A stretch of 64,000 nucleotides of DNA from Ligula intestinalis (taxonomy: Eukaryota; Platyhelminthes; Cestoda; Diphyllobothriidea; Diphyllobothriidae). A program made the position numbers and the translations under genes. The DNA lies in contig JAYGXS010000004.1 in assembly GCA_036362985.1 (NCBI GenBank), positions 62,070,974 to 62,134,973 of the forward strand, read 5' to 3'. The notes under the pieces are model-generated. The model searched no databases and was not told the origin of the DNA. It saw only the letters and a list, made by a program, of their open reading frames with translations. This document shows, in pieces, positions 32,192 to 44,279 of the stretch (position 1 is its first letter; every line of letters begins with the position of its first letter).

Positions 32192-32728
32192 ATCAATGAG
32201 CCCGTAGGAGTGAGGCGGAGAGAAAATTGATTGGCCAGATAGTGCAAGTTTACTGAGACAAGCAGGTTACAGCAAGTCAGAGTAAAATATTGAGTTCCTG
32301 ACAGATACAAGAAATGTGTTTGGTTAAAAATTTCCTTAGGAATAACGTGAGAGTCACTTTTATCCTAACGTGAGAGTCACTAGTTTCCTAAATATTATGA
32401 CAATATTAGGATAAGGGTATATAACAACACAGTGATATAAGGACTCAGCCTCGGCATGAAATTCGGAGATGTGCAGATTTTTGTGGCACAGAGGAGTCTT
32501 TCACAAAATCGACACGTCCAAGAAGCAATTTCCAAACTTTGGAAATAATTGACAGCGAAGGAATTTTTCAGAGCGACCGGATTCAGATTTCTACGAAGAA
32601 AATTCCAAACTTTGGAAATATATAGTCAATTCTGGAATAATTTCCAAGAAGCGTGTCTTCTATACTGAGATATAGACTAAAAACACGTAAGCTCGAGCGA
32701 CTTGAAATGCGCAAACAATTTCAAACTT

Positions 32729-34045
32729 CGCGCCAATAACTGACAATTTATACATTAGATGCTTATGTGGGACGCTGTCGAATGCCTTCTTGAAGTCCGT
32801 ATAGATGACGCCAACATTACCATCTTCATCGAGTGCGCGAGTCCACTGCTCAGTGGAGAGTAGAAGGCTGCAAAGGCAAGAATGGTTCTTTCTGAAGCCG
32901 TGTTGGAGCCCTGACACTAGGTTGTTCTCCTCCAAGAACTCCATTGTCGTCTTCTTAATTATCGTTTCCATCACCTTACAGCAAATGCAAGTTAGGCTGA
33001 CGGGCCGGTAATTGTTGACCTTCGTTTGCGCTCCGCCCTTGTATATCGGGTAAATATTTGCCATTTTCTATTCGGATGGCAGTTTTCCTAGTTCAAATGA
33101 AGAATGAAAGATATGTGCTAGGGGCTCGGAGAGTTCGCTTGCCAAATCTTTCAAGAACTTGGCTGGTATATTGTCTGGAGCAGCTGACTTTGCTTCTTTG
33201 AGGCTCTGCAGCTCCCTCTCAACTACAGATGTTGGAAATAGTAGAGAATGAAGTGCTGGACCGGCGTTTGCAACAGCACTGTTGGCATTAACAAAATGAA
33301 GCTCGGTTTCCCTAGTGAATACCGAGGCAAAGAACCGGCTACAGTACTCGGCTTTCTCGTCATTCTCAACGACTTCTCCGCCATCATCATTCTTAAGTAC
33401 TGCGACAGGATCCTTGTTTTTTAATTTACTGTTTATATAGCGGAATAGAATTTTGGGCTTTTCTTCGGCCGGTTGGAGGATTCTTGATTCATAGTTTTTT
33501 CCTGGCCTGGCGAATTAATTTTTAACTGCATTTCTTTGGCGTCGGAATTCCTCGAGGTGTACTGGCGACCCAGTTTTCCTGAATAACTTCCATTTCCTAT
33601 TCTTCTTCTTCGGTTGCTTGTTAAGGTCTCTCGTCAACCAGGCAGGATGACTAGTCGTCTTGTGTACCTTGACCGGACAAAAACGCTTAAGCAGATGTAA
33701 TGCAACCCTCTTGAGTGATCTCCAATCCTCCTCCGGATCCCCCTTGAGTAGGCAGTCCTAATTCACGGACGATAGTGCATTCTTCATTGAACTGAGACCT
33801 GCCTTCCATATGTTTGGCTGGTCCTCCGTTTTCCTCAGCCGTTAAGTATGGAGTTAGTAATCCCAAATTAGTGTCGTATGGGCACTCCTAACGAGCGGGG
33901 CACTTGAATGCACTTCATCTTTGTAGGATGAATCCTTCGTGAAAATGAGATCCAAACAAGTAGCCCGCTGGTTTTCTGGTAAGCGGCAGAAGAAATCTCC
34001 TGAACCACTCCCCAACCGACGTATATTTACTGGAAAGTTAACTTC
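32729..34045 (-). pseudogene. LINE-B copy, 5' half (endonuclease end and RT start)
   Basis: Reading down from 34045: the endonuclease end (RATCLDLIFTKD, then VRSAHTTLIWDY), a linker with RKLLIRQARK-like basic stretches, KPKILFRYINSKLKNKDPVA (33410-33470), then DNIPAKFLKDLASELSEPL and MANIYPIYKGGAQTKVNNYR, LQHGFRKNHSCLCSLLL and motif A IYTDFKKAFDSVPHKHLMYK (32730-33064). It stops at LSVIG, where the LINE-A insertion begins. Several stops and frameshifts. Confidence 0.85.
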
Positions 34046-34400
34046 GACGGCAGCATTGTTTTGACCTGCCAGATTTTTACATCATCCACATACACGTTAA
34101 AATCTTACTCCAATTCCTGCATACCATATTTTATGAACAAGTGAAAGAGGGTCAGGGAGAGCAGTGAAACTCGTGAGACTCCACTCTCTTTGACTATGTG
34201 TATTGATCGCCAGTGCCCTTCACAGCTGAATTTAGAACGACTGAAGAATAAATAGTCAATTTAGCTGAGAAATTTGTCCCCGATACCGATCACTTTCAAC
34301 TTGTAAATGGGACACTAGTGCGGAAGAGTATTGATGGCTGTCCTAAAATCACTACGAGCGAAATGCCAAGTAAACTTCAAAGTGGATGCTGTTCGTTAGG
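34046..34400 (-). pseudogene. Reverse transcriptase fragment, unassigned LINE
   Basis: One minus-strand frame reads GVSRVSLLSLTLFHLFI (a decayed motif B, compare [13 protein letters not shown]) followed by NVYVDDVKIWQ (motif C, DD intact) around 34085-34190. It abuts the LINE-B endonuclease remnant. The motif spacing is right for a LINE palm, but the family is unclear. Confidence 0.5.
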
Positions 34401-34775
34401 CAGACTCAATTACCTAAGCTATTTTTCTGAGCAGTAAGCCGAGGGAGGCATTCAGTGGACTTCGAAAAAATAACGGACGTCCGGTTTAAAGTCGTATGCG
34501 ACAAGAGGCATAGTGTAATTTTTTTGAAAAAAAAAACAAAGAGTAGAAGATCAAAAAAGGAATTTTCATAATTGGTGCCTAACAAATCTGGCAACTTATA
34601 GCTTACCAGCCGGTGACTGCCTTCACATTGCCATCCATGTTGTTTATATTGACACCGAATTCTCGAATATTTGCAGCGGGTCACTCGTAATACATTAGTT
34701 GTCCAATCGTCGTTCACTACTTTCCCGGGCTTCGCGTGAACAGCTGCATCTTTTTTCAACGAGGGTTAACTCCGC
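34401..34775. other. Region upstream of UBE2G1
   Basis: About 375 bp between the last LINE remnant and the UBE2G1 start codon. It probably contains the promoter and 5' UTR, but I see no convincing TATA box or initiator and no trans-splicing acceptor I would defend. A minus-strand frame of 117 codons (34406-34759) has no recognised domain and is probably chance. Confidence 0.4.
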
Positions 34776-35422
34776 ATGACTAACACAGCCTCGACTTTGC
34801 TACTTAGAAAGCAGTTAGCTGGTTCGTTTTTAATTTTCATATATCATATCTGTCTATTTCGACCTTCCGCTGACAATTTTTTTTCAGAGCTCAACAAGAG
34901 TGGTCCTGAGGGTTTTTCCGCTGGCCTTATCGATGACGACAATATTTTCAAGTGGCAGGTTATGATAATGGGTCCAGCCGACACTCTTTAGTAACTTCAG
35001 ACTATTTTCTAAATTATTTTATAGTGATGGTGGCTGTTTTAAGGCAATTTTGGAATTTCCACAGGATTATCCGAACCGCCCCCCAAAAATGCAGTTTGTT
35101 ACCGACATGTGGCACCCTAACATTGCGCCGTCCGGAAATGTATGCATATCCATTCTCCATGAACCAGGCGAAGACCGTTGGGGATACGAAAGACCTGAAG
35201 AACGGTGGCTTCCAGTACACACTGTCGAGACTATTATAATGTCAGTTATTTCGATGCTCGCTGAACCCAATCCCGACAGTCCGGCAAATGTTGACGCTGC
35301 TGTAAGCCACAAGACTTGTAGTTTTTATTTATCCCTAACAGAAAGAATTTAGAGAAAACTACGATGAATTTAAGCGGAAAGTTGGGAGGGTCGTAAGGAT
35401 GAGCCAAGAAAACTTCACTTAG
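34776..35422 (+). CDS. UBE2G1: Ubiquitin-conjugating enzyme E2 G1 (UBE2G1 family)
   Basis: E2 enzyme: it takes ubiquitin from E1 as a Cys thioester and, with E3 ligases, passes it to substrates in the cytosol. Four exons: 34776-34821, 34888-34990, 35025-35301 and 35342-35422 (stop TAG 35420-35422), giving 168 residues; the human protein is 170 from memory. All three introns (66, 34 and 40 bp) are GT...AG and join codons exactly. HPN lies at residues 80-82 and the catalytic Cys at 90 in GNVCISILHEPGED, which includes the acidic insertion near the active site characteristic of the E2 G1/G2/R1 group. WLPVHTVETIIMSVISML and NPDSPANVDAA follow. The start ATG aligns with the family N-terminus. No disabling lesion is visible, so this is the best supported host gene here. 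Confidence 0.96.
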
Positions 35423-36470
35423 GACGTTTGGTGCTGCCCAGTCTGACGTCTCTTTCTTCTCTTCAAGGAAAGACTGACCACTTCCCACAGCCTCTTTTGA
35501 GAAAAATTGTTTTCTTTGCTTATTTTCGTATTCCTTTCCGGTGTTGCACAACTTGCGGTCTGTATATTGAGTGCAACCATCTGGATACTGTCAATCGCTG
35601 TCTAAAAGCCGAATACATGCGTCTTCTGCGTAACTTCCAGGCATCGAGACTCGGGTTCTCGTTAATATATTTGCACCTGTGTGCTCATGTCAAATGCCAA
35701 TTGAAATCCTGAATAGTTAAACGAAGTTACTTCCTATTCCTATTTAACTTCGTCGCTTACTTTTATTCATTTTGCACGTTCATCCATAATATCCACCAGT
35801 ACCTCTTTACGTTAAGCCACCCAGTTTTGTGTTTTCGAATAGAGATCCTTTTCAAAACGATGGTTCCACTTAAATATTGGTTGCTGCGCTGCCTACACTT
35901 AAATCTACTACAGCCATAATTGACGGCAGAATTTTGCAAAATACCCACCTAAGCGTGATTGTGGGACTGCGGAACACAGGACTGCGGCTAAAATGCCTAG
36001 AATCTTCAATCCTGTTGTCCCATGCTTTGGACTCACTACAGTCTTCATGAGGTATCAGCCCTACGTTTGAGCCGGTAATCTCAGCTTTGTGCAGCGAAGA
36101 CCGCTGGCTTAGATCAGTTTATTAATTTTCCCCAATTGGCCGAAACTATCCCGTGTATTTTTAGTCATTGGATGTTAAGGAAGTTTCACGCGCTTGATTG
36201 CTTTTTTACGCGAACTCTGGCCTCAGGCCACGAGGAATATTCATCCAAATTTGACGATGAGTCATCTATGGTAAAGATCGTTCATTCGGTAAACACTTCT
36301 ATTCACCTTATTTAGCAGCGGATAGTTTCTGAGCGGAGGCCAACTACTTCCGCAAGTCGAATTTTTACCCAAACTGCTTTACCTTCGTGATATTGATTGC
36401 ACTCGCAGTAGGTTAACCAGTCAAGTTAACGCGCACTCCAAACTACACATAGTCACCTCACTTAGTTTGG
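35423..36470. other. Downstream of UBE2G1, unassigned
   Basis: It presumably begins with the UBE2G1 3' UTR. I could not find a convincing AATAAA within the first few hundred bases. Open frames of 94 codons or fewer show no domain. Confidence 0.4.
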
Positions 36471-39399
36471 CAATGTCCGCGTAATAGGCCTCGGTTATTC
36501 TGAATACGGGTATTAGGTCTGCGCATTGCTCCATCAACACACATAAGGGCATATTTCAATAGCATCAGTAACTGATTTGAACGAATCAGTGATCAGGACT
36601 GTCTGTTAGCAAAATCGGTGTCCGGGATAGTGTGGTGGCAGGATTTGGCTGCTAGTTCTTTGTCCCCATTAGTGTTTCCCACTAACTCGGCCGAGGTTCG
36701 CAGTCTGAGGTCTATCTCACGAACGGCTGGTTACCATAGTGCAGCTGGAGAATGGAATGAAGCACACTTGTGAGTCAGCACTAGTTTCAGATCGGACTGC
36801 AACTCCGTTAGACCTCGCTCTCCCTCCTACACACGTTGAAACAGCGATGAGTTGAGTGTTAGGTCCATGTATTGATTTTGCAGTAGATTTTTGTTTCACA
36901 CCTATCTTTGTTTCGTAACTTCGGTCATCTGCATGCATACGCAATTATCTCGAATCTGGGAAGTCGGGGTTACAACATGAGTAGTCAAGTTTTCGTCAGA
37001 GTCCAAAAAGAAGTTTAGGGCACGCATTATGGCATTATCCCTATATTAATTTCAGCGTAGGCTTTCAGCCGGAAAGACTGGCTGAAGTGAAGGAGGTAAC
37101 AACTCCTGACCTGTGGAGCACAGAAAGTCTTCGAGGCTTTCGAACCGTCACGAAAATTCTCCATGATGACGCATGTACTGATTTATCTCAAAATGTTTGG
37201 GGTGATGTTATGCGCAAGTTGAGTTTCGGCTTAGTGGGCATATGCTTGCCATCAGTTCTGCGTTAGTTTGTCTTTTGTGATATTGTCCTCACTGCTCTCA
37301 TCCGCTGTTTGGGCCACCACAAGGTTTGTGAATCGATTTGGACATCGCGACGCGGAGGCACAGTCACAGGAACAATGTACGTATAAGCTTAACTTTTGTT
37401 GACTCGCTCGAATCCGCCATCAGTTTCAAAGTTGGATAATCATAGTAGACTGCACAAGTGTTGCTGTTCCACAGCCTGCTTGTCAGAGTTGGCAGCTTCT
37501 GAATGGATCGCTGATATTGTCACATGGTTCGTTAATTGTCTGGCTAGCCCGATGTTGTAGTAGCTACGCGCCTGGATGCTTATAAAACTTAACGGTTCCC
37601 ACGTTCTTCGTAGATGGCTGCACATTTCGACGCAGCATAAACCTCTATAACATATCCTTCTGCATCGAAGGTCGGCATATTGGAAGAATGGAATCGCAAG
37701 GGCTGCATATAATTAGGCCGTGGTTCCTTTTATTCTGTCGTTAAATACTATGTATTTATTTTGGGTTTGATAGCCTGGTTCATTTAATACACGCATGTCT
37801 GTTGCCCGGTCGTAGCTTGAAATTGGACACCAGTTAATTGGTTTTAATAAATTTGTATAGTATCTTAACGTATGATGCTAGAAAGCCACGAATAACTGTC
37901 ATCACTATGGTGTGTGGTTAACTTTGGTTCACGACTGTTTATTCGTAGTTTCATGTACGGTGACTCGTGTCGGTCCTGTACCCTGGGTAAGCGTGCCAGC
38001 ATCAGCAAGATACACTTGCGTTTAGTAGCCCTGCAAAAACTTTACCAGAGTAGACTGGGGTTTCCTTCTCGTGCACTTAGAGTTTGACTTTGGCGCCTTG
38101 TATGTATGGTTTATGTATGTTAAAAGCCTCCTTACAGGGTTGTGCGCCGCAGCAAATACTCACTCAAGTGCGTTATTGCGCCGCATGCCAAATCAAATTC
38201 TTGAGCCTTTGGTTTCACTGACTGAGTTTGCCCCTTTTTGTATTTTGTCTCGAGCGACAAACGGTTGCGACTTCAACTGGTGTGGCCTACCCACATGCGT
38301 TGTGGGCAGTCGTGAAGAACCAAAGGATAATGGTCCAGAATAGTCGCCTGGAGGCAGTGGCTGTGTTGACGAATGAAGCCTTTTTAGTCCTCAAGGGTAT
38401 ATTTCATATGTGCACTGTGTTGTTACCACTGAATTCGCAACTGCTCATCTGTCACTTCCTGTCACATGGTCAATTGCGTCTGGTAATTTTACTAATATTT
38501 TGCGAGCTAATGGATGTTTAGTCCAGCGGTGGACCTCTTTACGTCCCCTACTAACGACTCTTCGTAATCAACTTGCCGATACTTATGAAAAAAATGGGTT
38601 TGAAGTTATAATCTGAAACAGGTTAGGATCAGTGCTAAGCGAAGCTTTTTAGTATTTGGATATTTGTGATCCATGCACTGAGCTTTGATTGCACAGAATA
38701 GAGGGGCGACCATCCGACGTTAACTTACAAGACCTTGGTGTTTCACCGGACCTGATGCACTTCCGGAAAAGTGTGAAGAACATCCGATGCGGCTGGCTAG
38801 ACTTGCGTCAGCAGTGAGGGACAGTACCATTCACTCGTCCTTCGTGGCTTACTCGACACAGCCACAATACATTATTTCTTCGCGAGGGGTAAGCCGATTG
38901 TCCTAACGGGTGCGCCAGTTAATGACTTGGTTGGGTGCCGTAACTGACTGGATTGGCGAGAGATTGGCATCTGGGGAGGGTCGTTTGTTGTCTGGGGGTT
39001 GGGGATGCGGTTTTTCATTTGAGGCCTTCATGAGGGCACATTTGGTCGAGTAGACTCTTTCAATACGAAATGCCCTGGAGCAGTGCTGCTATGTGAGGCG
39101 GTCTCGCTGCCGTGGGTTTGCAAACTATGAACTAGGCCAATAGGTGTTTCAAAGGTGCTGTCGCTTGCAGTATCGTGCAGTGAGGGGAGGCTTTTTCGTA
39201 TCAATGTTGCACTAGGTCCTCGGATATCCAAATAGTAAGGTCCGCGCACAGTATATCCGCTGGCAGTGCAAGCACGATGGCAAGAATGAAGTACTTAATT
39301 TTCACGGGTTTCTCTTGCTTCGCCAACGACTATTCGGTTAACTTCGAAGGGGACTGGCTCATTTTTTAAGACAGTGTGTTAGACTAACCGATCTTGAAT
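36471..39399. other. Unassigned, probably old repeats
   Basis: No gene recognised. A minus-strand frame at 36717-36944 (75 codons, Arg/Ser-rich) and + frames at 38071-38616 are open but motif-free. No part matches another segment of this window convincingly. Exons of an unknown host gene cannot be excluded. Confidence 0.4.
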
Positions 39400-39830
39400 C
39401 AGGCTCCCTCGTGTCTTAATTGAGGAAGGGTCACAATGTCCTTTTAACGACGCCCTTTTCCGCTTCGTCTGCAAGTACATCGCCGTAGAATTGCTTCGGC
39501 AGGCACCCGTCATCCATTTCCACTAGATGACCTCTTTATCGCAGTTGTATCTTCCTCAGCATGGCGCAAATACTGAGGACTCCGATTTTTTGGATGGTGG
39601 AGACTCTTTCCTACCATAGCCCTTTGCTATTTTCTGGAGGCGGCTGAGGCGAGTATGGTCGAGTCTTCCTTCTTGGCTTTTATACATAGTTCACATATCT
39701 GCTCCGTACGGCAGCGTTGTCTTCTGGTTTATTTTGAGTAAGATGTCTCGGCCGTTCCAGTTGGAGTTCAGTAGCCGACCGCAGGCCTAACTGGCTCTGA
39801 ATATCTAAATTGCGATTTTACCGATCTTGG
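39400..39830 (-). pseudogene. Zinc-finger RTE fragment, C-terminal region
   Basis: On the minus strand it reads VSTIQKIGVLSICAMLRKIQ, then LR-stop-RGHLVEMDDGCLPKQF and YGDVLADEAEKG. This aligns with the region after the RT in the element at 55885-61135 ([21 protein letters not shown], then YGDVAVGTRRKGG). The stop in both copies falls at the same codon. No fingers remain. Confidence 0.75.
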
Positions 39831-40339
39831 TGTTTTTTAAAATTGTGTCTTTGAGGTATGCGCATTTATCCGTTAGTGGGAACTGAGTTCTCTTCACATT
39901 AATACTGGGTTTGGCACATTTACAATTGGGCGGTGGTCGGTGTATGTAAGAGGGCGAAGGTGAGCTGGTTCGGATCCAGCGCTTAAGGCGCTAATAGTCA
40001 CCGGTTGGAAGTTTTTCAGTCAGCCAGGTATTGTTGTCTTAATCGGGCCTCGAGCGCAGAACGCAGCATCTCATCAATGTGGCCTACACGTCATCTGTAC
40101 ACGGACGTGAACACTCGTCCAGCTGTCTTAATGATCAACTCGCATGAAGTTCAGGATGCGCGTAAGCTCATATTCCCACCCGTTATGTTTGCTGCAAAAA
40201 TAGGGTGCATGTGAGCTATCGATACAATTATAGGAATATAATACCCGCTGGTCTTATTAAGTATCAGTAATGGGATAGGCACGCCTAGCAGTGGCATATT
40301 ACCCGTAGCAGCAGTGTCCTAGGCCAAACTTAGTAAAAC
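39831..40339. other. Unassigned segment
   Basis: Between the RTE fragment and LINE-D. Short open frames only (for example 40005-40214, +). No recognisable element. Confidence 0.4.
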
Positions 40340-41480
40340 TAAGCGTTCTTGGCATCAAGGGGCAAATTTTGGACTGGATCGGGTCATTTTTATTCGGTTG
40401 AAAACAACGCGTTTGCATCGGGTAGGATAAATCGGACTGGGTTGACGTAGTTAGTGGGGTTCCTCAAGGCTCCGTTCTCGGTCCTCTACTCTTCATTCTC
40501 TATGTAAATGATAGCCTTCAAGAACTGGACTGCGGTTAAATCATGTTCGCCGATGACGTTAAGCTCTAGCAGGTCATTAAGCGCCCAAGCGACCGAGATG
40601 CTCTGCAAAATAATCTTTGCAAACTGCAGACGTGGTCCGAGAGATGGCTGCTGGATTTCAATGTGCAAAAGTGTGCCGTCCTTCACCTACGTCCAACAAA
40701 CTACCCTATCCCCCAGAGCAGCAGGACATATCACCTGAAAAACATCCAAATTCCCGTAGCATCTACGCAAGAGACCTCGGCATTTGGATACAGAGTAATC
40801 TGAAGCCCTCATTACAATGTGTCAAAGCTGCAAATAAAGCCACGGGAGTGCTGCACGCTATCAAAAGGGCGTTTCTAGGCTTCGATGAAGATCTCTTTGG
40901 CAGAGTGTACGGGACATTTGTTCGACCACACCTAGAGTATGGCATACAGGCGTGGCGGCCATGGCTAGCAAAGGACACAGCATGTCTGGAGAAAGTGCAG
41001 CGTCGGGCAACAAAGCTAGTCAGAGGTCTAAAGAACCACACTTACATAGATAGACTGGCATGCCTTAATTTATTCCCTCTGCATTACAGGCAACAAAGAG
41101 GGGATCTTATCCTAGTTTACAAGAAAATAAACGGTCTTGAGAAAGGATTACGCTTTGAAGACATGTTTCAGTGGCGCCTCTCGCCTCATCTCCGTGGGCA
41201 CACAATGAAGCTCCGCACGAAGATGTCCAAGCTAAACCTCCGCTCTGAATTCTTCATGCAACGTGTCATACAATAGTGGAACAACCTTCCACAGTCAGTC
41301 GTGGAGGCCACTTCCCTTCAGATGTACAAAAAACGCTTGGATAATTATATGCGTTCCCTCTCCTCTCTCCAAGTCTGAACTCTAAAAACCAGGCATATAT
41401 TGTAAAAAAACAATGCTACTCTCCTCCATCCAAGTCTGACCTCTAAAAACCAGACACATATTGTAAAAAGCAATGCAACT
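40340..41480 (+). pseudogene. LINE-D, CR1-like RT fragment and C-terminus
   Basis: 5' truncated inside the RT. GIKGQILDWIGSFL comes first, then motif [21 protein letters not shown] (40450-40510) and motif C MFADDVKL (40543-40566, after one stop). An open 219-codon segment (40617-41276) covers the thumb: DLGIWIQSNLKPSLQCVKAA, FVRPHLEYGIQAWRPWLAKD and RATKLVRGLKNHTYIDRLAC, to HLRGHTMKLRTKMSKLNLRS. The C-terminus WNNLPQSVVEATSLQMYKKR follows after a stop, ending about 41378. It is related to LINE-B but clearly a separate family. The 3' UTR holds a two-copy tandem repeat. Confidence 0.85.
41358..41480 (+). repeat. Tandem duplication, two copies of about 60 bp
   Basis: A unit beginning TCTCCAAGTCTGAACTCTAA and ending in AATGC is repeated almost exactly at about 41420-41480 (ATCCAAGTCTGACCTCTAA). 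It lies at the 3' end of LINE-D and may be part of its 3' UTR. Confidence 0.75.
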
Positions 41481-43090
41481 TACTGTTTGCCAATACTATG
41501 CTAGTAGTGGTAATAATTTTATAGGTGCTTGTACACGTCCTAAATAAGGTTTTCAAAGGCATTGCCTATTATCCTCACCAAATACACTGAAACTGAAATG
41601 TGACACAGCTTTCGGTGAACAGAAGTGAGAGGATGGAAACCAAGACGAGGCCAGATGTGATCAGGGCCTCAAACATGCATGCACTCGGAATAACTTAAGC
41701 CCAGATTCACCCTGCTTGTTGAGATTGAGGGGATGTGAGCCCCAGCGTTGACTTTAATCAGCGTCAACTCTGAAAAATACTAACGTCAGAAAGAGTGCCA
41801 GTATTACTAAGACTCAGCTACATTTCTGGTCAGAAGTAGTAAAAATAGTAGTAGCAGCCTCGGTCTCGTTCTCCTTGAGTCTGTCTTGAGGGCACAGGAA
41901 CCAAGCGCTGAGTAACCAGTGTCATTTCTGACCAATTTTTAGCGTCCGTAATAGTACTAGCACTACTATCACGCAGCTACACTGCTAGCAATCAGCAGTA
42001 TAAATATTAGTAACAGCAGCAGTAATATCAGACTCAGTCTCCTTGAGTCTTTCTAGGCACCTGTTGAAGGTGAGTGAGGGTTGGTAGTGCAGCAGTATCA
42101 GCGCAAAGGGCTACTGTTAGGCGGTGTTTCTGGCCTGCATTGGAGAAGGCGGCTTACGCCTGATTCCTGCTCGGTTATCTCGACTCCGTTTTGTCGCCGG
42201 TTCCAGCGGGGAGAGGGTTTAGCGTGTGGTAGATGGTTGCTCGTCTACTTTCACAATACCTGACTACGGTCACCATCGAAATCGATGGTCGAACCATCAC
42301 ACGGGATTCTATACTACTAACTGAACACCGCCACGTGTGGTTAGGAGTCATATAGTGTGTGAAACTGTCAGCCATTGCGGCCAAGCTCAAAATGAGTAGT
42401 ATTTTCCTTGCCCTTATTTTAAAACGCGATGAATGTGTGAGAGCGAGAGGGATGCGGTCAAAATCTGCTTCTGTATGCACAAATTCGCACGAAAATAGTA
42501 GATAGGCCCACGTCGTGTGTTGTTGTGACCCTGTACAACGCCCTGCACCTCTGGCTAGTTGCCACGCATGAGGTTACGTGATTGCAAGCCTCGACCCATC
42601 TCTGGAACAGCCAATAACAGGTTCTGCAAACTGCCCACCCGAAGGCGTTTGAGCAGCAACGAGACCATTCTGGTAACCTCGTTTGGTTTAGGAAATTGCT
42701 CTTTAGGCAACAGGTAGTAGATTGAGGTTGTTATATCTCCCCAGTTTTATGTTAGAAAAGGAAGGCAGACAAGATAGCAGAAGAGACTTTATTATAATTG
42801 TTTCTGCTTGTAAATCAACTCTGTCTTCTGTGTGTCCGGCAGTTTGTCCTCCTGTACAGTTCGTTCCTGTCTGCACCTCGGTCTTGTCTGCAACTTGACT
42901 CGCGTGCTGGAACGTCCTAACAGAGGTGTAGAGTATAGGACAGTTTTTTTGGCCCCCTCTGACACCTCACCGACGGGGTTTGTATACAGTGTGAATTCTG
43001 AGAAGTAGATGACTCGATCGCTGGGAAAATGCCTTTATTCCCTGGACGTTTCGAGATCCGTTGCGGATTCGTCATCAGACATAATCGGAG
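41481..43090. other. Unassigned; short repeat pair and possible LTR end
   Basis: No gene recognised. A phrase CCTCGGTCTCGTTCTCCTTG near 41870 recurs in variant form (CTCAGTCTCCTTGAGTCTTT) near 42035, in a context rich in AGT/AGC triplets, so this is probably a repeat. Near 42780 GAAGAGACTTTATTATAATT reads AATAAAGTC on the minus strand, which could be the polyadenylation region of an LTR, but I cannot delimit it. Confidence 0.35.
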
Positions 43091-43515
43091 GACAGTAATA
43101 ATAATAATAAGTTGTATATTTCAGGCCCAATGGGCCTCATCAATAAATCAAAAATTCGATAACACGAAGTACTAGAAATAATTGGTTTAGCAAACAGTAT
43201 CCGTAGTCTATAGCCATAAGACGAGTATAACTGTTTAGAAGCGAATTTGTTAGATTCGAAAAAAATGAATATAGCAGTGTCATGCGGAAAGTGAAATTCA
43301 AGGGCACACACAGATAAGCCACATCGTTATTTAGATTCTGACTATGTATTCTAATACCCACTGCCTCTGTTAGTAGGGAGGGAGGGCTTGGAAGCAAACT
43401 CAGTCGAAGCTGAGCGTGGGGCAGAACAATAGGTGTTAACGAAACATTACTGGTATAGACGGGTTCCCGGCACTACACTCGGGTTTCCAAACCGGTGCGG
43501 CATAAAAGAACATAG
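43091..43515 (-). mobile_element. LINE-C 3' UTR, minus strand
   Basis: It begins with the ATT tail and GGCCCAATGGGCCTCATCAA and matches 20447-20880 (minus) and the + strand copy at 14640-15030. 5' truncated near 43515. The preceding 60 bp include an unassigned CTTTATTCCCTGGACGTTTC motif. Confidence 0.85.
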
Positions 43516-44279
43516 TGTGAATTCTTTTTAAAGCATCCAAAAGTCTATATATGTATTAAGCGTCCATTTCCTGCACTAGCCAAATAACCGGGTTGGACAG
43601 TGGGTGAGAATGGGAATAGAGACGGAGGTCGAAGACATCACGGGCCTTAAAAGCTGTGGCTTGGAGGGTTGTCAACAGATGGGTTGAGTCAGGTTGCGCA
43701 GTCAGCCCAATGCGTGTGTTGTGGAGTGGTTGAATATTTGGCTGACAGGCTGCAATAATTTAAAGCCTTGTTTCTCAGGTACGAATTTAAAGCGAGTCTA
43801 CACAGCAGGACTTATTTGTACAACCAATTTCGGGACAGCTTTTTAACTGCTTCCTGTCTTTGCATGAATTAGATAACAAATGGAGAACACAGCAGCTTGA
43901 ATTTACACAGACTCAATGCACAAAAACGAGACTATTTTAACGCGGTAATAGTCAATAATAATGTCGCCTTTAAACTTGGCATACAGGAAGGAAAATTGGC
44001 GACAGGAATTAACCAAAACCAAGGGTTGATGAAATGTAGGCATGTGATTACCAGGGGGTTGGATATTAGCCACATTATCTAATTGCTTACATATGTCAGG
44101 TTTCTTCCGCCATATATAGGCTGCATACATGTAGCGTAAGGTCCGATTTGTTCGTGCTCGAACAAGCTCTCGGAAAGATGTTTTGAGGTCAACAGGTTAA
44201 CCACTGTCTAACAGATTTTTTTTTTAAATAAAGGACCTTAATACTTTGTTTTCTCAACGGCCCTGGGTGCCAATTGCCT
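43516..44279. other. Unassigned segment
   Basis: Open frames of 75 codons or fewer on both strands, no motif. Part could be decayed PLE sequence continuing from 44280 on the minus strand. Confidence 0.35.

Larger units (their letters stand above)
27128..32728 (-). mobile_element. LINE-A, near-full-length CR1-like retrotransposon
   Basis: This is the reference copy of the family. Its ends are set by the LINE-B sequence it interrupts: LINE-B reads GTCAGTTATTGG before it (32729 on) and AAGAGGAAACCTGCTGG after it (27127 down), contiguous in the other LINE-B copy at 16655-16685. Layout on the minus strand: 5' UTR (32728 to about 32200), ORF1 (32191-30681), ORF2 with endonuclease (30403-29144) and RT (29143-27576), 3' UTR (27575-27128) ending in ATT-rich repeats. 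There is no clear target-site duplication, as is usual for CR1. Lesions in both ORFs make it immobile. Confidence 0.88.

Noticed and set aside
34406..34759. 117-codon minus-strand frame upstream of UBE2G1 as a divergent gene
   Set aside because: No domain, an odd composition with a Phe-rich run, and no repeat of it elsewhere. It lies where the UBE2G1 promoter or 5' UTR should be.
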